From Leucobacter sp. (GTDB lineage Bacteria > Actinomycetota > Actinomycetes > Actinomycetales > Microbacteriaceae), in the NCBI GenBank assembly GCA_012510755.1, contig JAAZHL010000274.1:1-9964 (forward strand): a stretch of 9,964 bases of DNA. Direction: 5' to 3'. Below are positions 6,611-9,964 of the stretch, piece by piece (positions within the stretch are counted from its first letter, which is position 1; each line of letters starts with the position of its first letter). Position numbers and translations under genes: made by a program. Under the pieces are notes generated by a model. That model was not told the origin of the DNA. It did not search any database and worked only from the letters and a program-made list of their open reading frames with translations.

Positions 6611-7963
6611 ATGGCCAATTTTGCAGTCATTAACCCGGCCTCGGGCGAGACCCTCGCCGAATACCCAGAAGCCACCGCAGCCGAGGTAGAGGCCGCGCTC
6701 GCACAGACCCAACAGACCTATCGAGAGTGGTCGCGAAACACCACCGTCGCCGAACGCGCGGCGCTCGCTGCTCGCCTCGCAGCACTGTTTGATGAACGCA
6801 AAGACGAGCTCGGCGCGATCATCAACCGCGAAATGGGCAAACCACTCGACCAAGCGATCGGCGAGGCCGAGTTCTCAGGCGCAATCGCCGCAGCATTCGC
6901 GAACAACGCCGAACAGTGGCTTGCCGACGAGCCGCTCGAAGTCGAAGACGGCCTCAAGAGCTTCTTCCGCTTTCAAGGTATTGGCGTGATCCTCGGGATT
7001 ATGCCCTGGAACTACCCCTACTACCAAGTTGCACGCTTTGCCGTGCCAAACCTCATCCTCGGCAACACCGTCATCTTGAAGCACGCAAGCCAATGCCCCG
7101 AATCTGCACTCGCGCTGCAACAGCTCTTTCTCGACGCAGGCTTCCCCGAGGGCGCCTATGTCAACGTCTTCGCGAGCCACGAACAGCTCAGCACCATGAT
7201 CGCCGACGACCGGGTGCAAGGCGTCTCGCTCACCGGCTCTGAACGTGCGGGGGCCATCGTCGCCGAGCAGGCCGGCAAACACCTCAAGAAATGTGTGCTC
7301 GAGTTAGGCGGCAGCGATGTCTTCTTGGTGCTCGACACCGCCGACCTTGACCACGCAGTCGAACACGCAGTGGGCGGCCGCATGGAAAACACTGGGCAGG
7401 CCTGCAACGGTTCGAAGCGTATTGTCGTCATGGATCACCTGTACGACGCGTTTTCACAGAAGTTTCTCGAAGCCATCGGCGGCCAAAGCTACGGTGAACA
7501 TTTTGGCCCGATGTCGTCAGCGGGCGCCACGAAGACACTGACTGGCCAGGTGAGCAGCGCACTCGAACAGGGCGCGAGCCTGCTCGTCGGCGACAACTCC
7601 CCCGACGGCAACGTCTACACCCCATCAGTGATTGGCGACGTGACCCCAGCGATGGACGTCTACAGCCAAGAACTGTTCGGCCCGGTGGCACAGCTCTACC
7701 GCGTCTCAAGTGACGAAGAAGCCATCGAGCTCGCAAACAGCTCCCCCTACGGCCTCGGCTCGGTCATCATTTGCGACGATCTCGATCGCGCCGAACGCGT
7801 CGGCAATCAGCTCGATGTGGGCATGGTGTTTATTGGCGCCGCCGGTCTCGAGGGAGCCGACGTGCCGTTCGGTGGGGTGAAGAAGTCAGGCTACGGCCGC
7901 GAACTCGGCAAGGTGGGCATGCTCGAGTTCGCGAACAAGAAGCTCTTCAGGTTCGCTGGCTAA
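6611..7963 (+). CDS. NAD(P)-dependent aldehyde dehydrogenase, succinate-semialdehyde dehydrogenase (GabD1) type
   Basis: Oxidises an aldehyde, probably succinate semialdehyde, to the acid with NAD(P)+ in the cytoplasm. Succinate semialdehyde oxidation would link GABA breakdown to the TCA cycle. The 450-residue length matches mycobacterial GabD1-type enzymes (about 457). Visible are the oxyanion-hole Asn in PWN (N134), cofactor-binding Lys in ILKHAS (K157), the Gly-rich LTGSERAG (207-214) and the general base E231 in LELGGSD. The nucleophile C265 is in NTGQACNGSKR, and ELFGPVA and PFGGVKKSGYGREL follow nearer the C-terminus. No catalytic residue is missing. The segment between SYGEHFGPM and the next helix is a few residues shorter than in GabD1. 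ATG 6611 is chosen because it has a Shine-Dalgarno and the homology begins there (ANFAVINPASGE). The gene stands alone between its own promoter and a terminator-like hairpin, with no aminotransferase or GABA permease visible. Family is certain; the exact substrate is inferred. Confidence 0.9.
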   Translation: MANFAVINPASGETLAEYPEATAAEVEAALAQTQQTYREWSRNTTVAERAALAARLAALFDERKDELGAIINREMGKPLDQAIGEAEFSGAIAAAFANNAEQWLADEPLEVEDGLKSFFRFQGIGVILGIMPWNYPYYQVARFAVPNLILGNTVILKHASQCPESALALQQLFLDAGFPEGAYVNVFASHEQLSTMIADDRVQGVSLTGSERAGAIVAEQAGKHLKKCVLELGGSDVFLVLDTADLDHAVEHAVGGRMENTGQACNGSKRIVVMDHLYDAFSQKFLEAIGGQSYGEHFGPMSSAGATKTLTGQVSSALEQGASLLVGDNSPDGNVYTPSVIGDVTPAMDVYSQELFGPVAQLYRVSSDEEAIELANSSPYGLGSVIICDDLDRAERVGNQLDVGMVFIGAAGLEGADVPFGGVKKSGYGRELGKVGMLEFANKKLFRFAG

Positions 7964-7986
7964 GCGCAAGTCGCACGCAACGCATC

Positions 7987-8016
7987 GAATGCCCCGGGTA
8001 TGCGCTCGGGGCATTC
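7987..8016 (+). terminator. Strong hairpin after the ALDH gene (no U-tract)
   Basis: A perfect 10-bp inverted repeat, GAATGCCCCG (7987-7996) and CGGGGCATTC (8007-8016), flanks a 10-base loop that can pair a little further (G-C with G-U on each side). It begins 23 bases after the ALDH stop. The bases after it are TGTGTG, not a T-run. Such hairpins without U-tracts are often taken as terminators in actinobacteria. An alternative is a regulatory stem-loop for the downstream gene. Confidence 0.65.
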
Positions 8017-8103
8017 TGTGTGCTGCAGGTGCTCGCCGTCGCGGCCCGATCGCAGCGTGAAAATTTCGCACAGGTGACGTCATCGCCGACCGAAAGTGCG
8101 CGC

Positions 8104-8109
8104 GATAAT
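8104..8109 (+). promoter_or_regulatory. Candidate -10 box for the AAA+/TPR unit
   Basis: GATAAT matches TATAAT at five of six positions and lies 30 bases before the TTG start. This would give a leader of about 23 bases that contains the Shine-Dalgarno. No convincing -35 is visible at 16-18 bases upstream. The 8-bp palindrome TGACGTCA at 8075-8082 lies about where an activator might bind. Confidence 0.3.
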
Positions 8110-8127
8110 GGAAGTTGGCCGACCCTG

Positions 8128-8133
8128 AAGGAG
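8128..8133 (+). promoter_or_regulatory. Ribosome-binding site that decides the TTG start of the AAA+ gene
   Basis: AAGGAG followed by a 6-base spacer (CAGATA) and TTG at 8140. This is the best ribosome-binding site in the window. It marks TTG as the start although the frame stays open for a further 369 bases upstream into the ALDH gene. Confidence 0.75.
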
Positions 8134-8139
8134 CAGATA

Positions 8140-9534
8140 TTGTCTGAGCTCATCAAGTCGCTCTCAGAGGCGCTGCAGACGAACCCCGACGCTCACCCGC
8201 TGCGCGTACATCTCGCGTCGCTCTTGCTTGAGGCAGGCGAGGTTGATCGTGCGATCGCAGAGCTCGGCACGGTGCTCGGCAAGGATCCGGCGAACGCGCA
8301 GGCGCAAGAACTTTTGCGGCGGGCTATCGGCGCGAGCCCTGCCGCAGCTGAGGTGCCTGCAGCAGAAGCACAACCGCCTGTGCAATCTGCGCCCGCGCAA
8401 CCTGCGCCCCCAGCTCAGTCGACTTCAGCTGCACATGGCGACCTCGATTGGGCAAAGCTCGAGCAAGAAATCGGCGTTGACATTGACCCGCCGTTCGTCA
8501 CCGACGGCTCGGGTGCGACCCTCGACGAACCTGCCGTCAGCTTCGAAGACAGCACCACGAACAGCGATGGCGAACAGCCAGAAATCGAAGATGGTTTCAT
8601 CAGGGTCAACGAAAGTGAAGACCCGAAGTTCTTCGAAGAGCCGCTGCCTGAGCAGATCACCCTGGCCGACGTCGGCGGTCTCGAGAAGGTGAAAGAGCGT
8701 CTGCGGCTCGCTTTTCTCGAGCCCATGCGCAACCCAGAAATTGCCAAGGCCTACGGCAAGAGCCTGCGCGGCGGCCTGTTGCTCTATGGCCCGCCAGGCA
8801 CCGGCAAGACCTATCTCGCCCGCGCTGTTGCTGGCGAGCTGAATGCTCGCTTTCTCAGCGTGACCATCGCCGACATTCTCGATGGCGTGATGGGCGCAAG
8901 CGAGAAGAATGTGCGCCGTGTGTTTGATCGTGCCCGCGACCTCGCGCCATGCGTGCTCTTTATTGACGAACTCGATTCGCTGGGTGGCAAGCGGTCGGGC
9001 TACTCAAACATGGGGTGGATGCGCAACGTCGTCAACCAGATTTTGCAGGAGATGGACGGCATCGGCGCTGACAATGACGGTGTCTTTGTGCTCGCGGCAA
9101 CCAACCACCCGTGGGACATCGACAATGCCCTGCTTCGGCCGGGCCGGTTCGACCGCATCGTGCTGGTCACCGCACCCGATCCGTCTGCACGCGCGGCGAT
9201 TCTCAAGTATGCGCTCAAGGACCGACCCATCGCTGGCATCGATCTCGACGAGCTCGTCAGCAACACTCACGGATTCTCGGGTGCTGACTTGACCCACGTC
9301 GTTGCTACCGCTGCCGAACATGCGATGAGCGACTCCATCGCCTCAGGCCAATTACGGCCGATCAGCATGGCCGATATGCGCAACGCACTCGACGAGATCA
9401 AACCGAGCACTGGGCCCTGGCTGCAAAGCGCACGAAATGTCGTCGACTTTGCAAATGCTGACGGCAGGTATGACGACCTCAAGCTCTACCTCGAGTCAGA
9501 GCAGAAGGTGAAGCTGAAGAAACCGAAGAAGTGA
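8140..9534 (+). CDS. AAA+ ATPase with N-terminal TPR-like segment (CDC48/Vps4-like clade), function unknown
   Basis: A 464-residue classical AAA ATPase with a single ATPase module, expected to form a hexamer that remodels or unfolds a protein partner. Residues 3-62 form TPR-like helices (HPLRVHLASLLLEAGEVDRA). Residues 64-98 are an Ala/Pro/Gln linker, and 100-170 are acidic and probably disordered. The AAA module begins at ITLADVGGLEKVKERL (173-188). It has Walker A GPPGTGKT (217-224), Walker B LFIDELD (273-279), sensor 1 Asn in AATNHP (N322), arginine fingers in LLRPGRFDR (R333, R336) and GFSGADL (378-384). The C-terminal STGPWLQSARNVV and GRYDDLKLYL are shared, as I recall, with uncharacterised bacterial AAA proteins. 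The tail is Lys-rich. The pore-loop position reads DGVMGASEK, with Val where most relatives have an aromatic residue. The start is TTG with a strong AAGGAG. It overlaps the next gene by GTGA, implying translational coupling. Confidence 0.88.
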   Translation: MSELIKSLSEALQTNPDAHPLRVHLASLLLEAGEVDRAIAELGTVLGKDPANAQAQELLRRAIGASPAAAEVPAAEAQPPVQSAPAQPAPPAQSTSAAHGDLDWAKLEQEIGVDIDPPFVTDGSGATLDEPAVSFEDSTTNSDGEQPEIEDGFIRVNESEDPKFFEEPLPEQITLADVGGLEKVKERLRLAFLEPMRNPEIAKAYGKSLRGGLLLYGPPGTGKTYLARAVAGELNARFLSVTIADILDGVMGASEKNVRRVFDRARDLAPCVLFIDELDSLGGKRSGYSNMGWMRNVVNQILQEMDGIGADNDGVFVLAATNHPWDIDNALLRPGRFDRIVLVTAPDPSARAAILKYALKDRPIAGIDLDELVSNTHGFSGADLTHVVATAAEHAMSDSIASGQLRPISMADMRNALDEIKPSTGPWLQSARNVVDFANADGRYDDLKLYLESEQKVKLKKPKK

Positions 9535-9964
9535 GCGAACACGGCGACACCCAGGCGCAGGCGGCTCTGCAACAAGCAGAACTGCTCGCGGCACAGTCCC
9601 GTGAAGACGACGCAATCGCGCTGGTTGAGACACAACTCGCGCTCACCCCAGACCACCCCGACTTGCTGCAGATGCTTGGTTGGCTGCTCATACGGGTGCA
9701 TCGTGACGCAGCAGCGATTCGCGTGCTCGAAGGCCTCGTCGGTCTCGACCCCCAACACGAATCGGCGCGGTATCTGCTGTCGTACGCCTACGGCCATATC
9801 GGCGACCACGAACAGGCCGAGGTGAACATTGCCAGCTGTCTTTCCGCCGACCCGCAATCTGCCAGCTATCATTTTCAGTACGCTCGCGTACTCACCCTCG
9901 GAGCTGACACCGGCAGACGGGTGTCCGGTCGCACAAAAAAGCTTGCTCTCTCACACGTCGAGAC
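9531..9964 (+). CDS. TPR-repeat protein, partial (runs off the right edge)
   Basis: The frame opens at GTG 9531, whose last two bases plus the next A form the TGA stop of the AAA+ gene; it stays open to the window end (144 codons). The protein begins VSEHGDTQAQAALQQAELLA and is built of tandem TPR-like helix pairs of 34 residues. Boundaries are marked by ALTPDHPDLLQMLGWLL (37-53), GLDPQHESARYLLSYAYG (71-88) and ADPQSASYHFQYARVL (106-121). There is no signal peptide or membrane segment in this part, so it is probably a cytoplasmic protein-binding scaffold. The 4-base overlap implies equal production with the ATPase, and the ATPase's own TPR-like N-terminus makes it a likely physical partner. 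What lies further downstream (membrane helices or another domain) cannot be seen. Confidence 0.8.
   Translation, partial: MSEHGDTQAQAALQQAELLAAQSREDDAIALVETQLALTPDHPDLLQMLGWLLIRVHRDAAAIRVLEGLVGLDPQHESARYLLSYAYGHIGDHEQAEVNIASCLSADPQSASYHFQYARVLTLGADTGRRVSGRTKKLALSHVE

Noticed and set aside
8075..8082. Palindrome TGACGTCA as an operator
   Set aside because: At 8 bp with no matching flanks it is too short to separate from chance; mentioned only as context for the nearby promoter.
7771..8139. Upstream extension of the AAA+ reading frame (to 587 residues)
   Set aside because: It runs through the ALDH 3' end and the hairpin in another frame, with Arg-rich low-complexity content. A strong AAGGAG marks TTG 8140 as the start.

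Overview
The window is GC-rich, with genes packed on both strands and frequent GTG or TTG starts. The gene content (a full-length HrpA helicase, a GabD1-like dehydrogenase of the type found in mycobacteria, an aldo/keto reductase of the corynebacterial 2,5-diketogluconate reductase type, and promoter-like TANNNT boxes a few bases before start codons) suggests a high-GC actinobacterium, perhaps in the Micrococcales. This placement is an inference from protein character and codon use; no rRNA or other marker gene is present.

Layout. Left end, minus strand: the N-terminus of argG (argininosuccinate synthase, E. coli-type long form), preceded 48 bases upstream by an aldo/keto reductase gene that carries one in-frame amber codon at codon 44 and is probably a pseudogene. 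From a short divergent promoter region (about 1190-1241) the plus strand starts with hrpA, a complete DEAH-box RNA helicase of about 1305 residues. Its stop codon lies inside a promoter-like box that appears to drive a 12-helix MFS transporter (5169-6371) as a leaderless transcript. A 239-base intergenic region follows, with a candidate promoter straddled by two copies of an 11-bp direct repeat, and then a succinate-semialdehyde-dehydrogenase-like ALDH (6611-7963) ending at a strong hairpin.

Right end: a two-gene unit in which a TTG-started AAA+ ATPase with an N-terminal TPR-like segment overlaps by 4 bases (GTGA) with a TPR-repeat protein that runs off the window. Its function is unknown to me, and it is the best candidate here for an undescribed system. 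The remaining genes look like ordinary housekeeping or metabolic genes with no obvious shared pathway. I saw no tRNA, rRNA, insertion sequence or CRISPR array.
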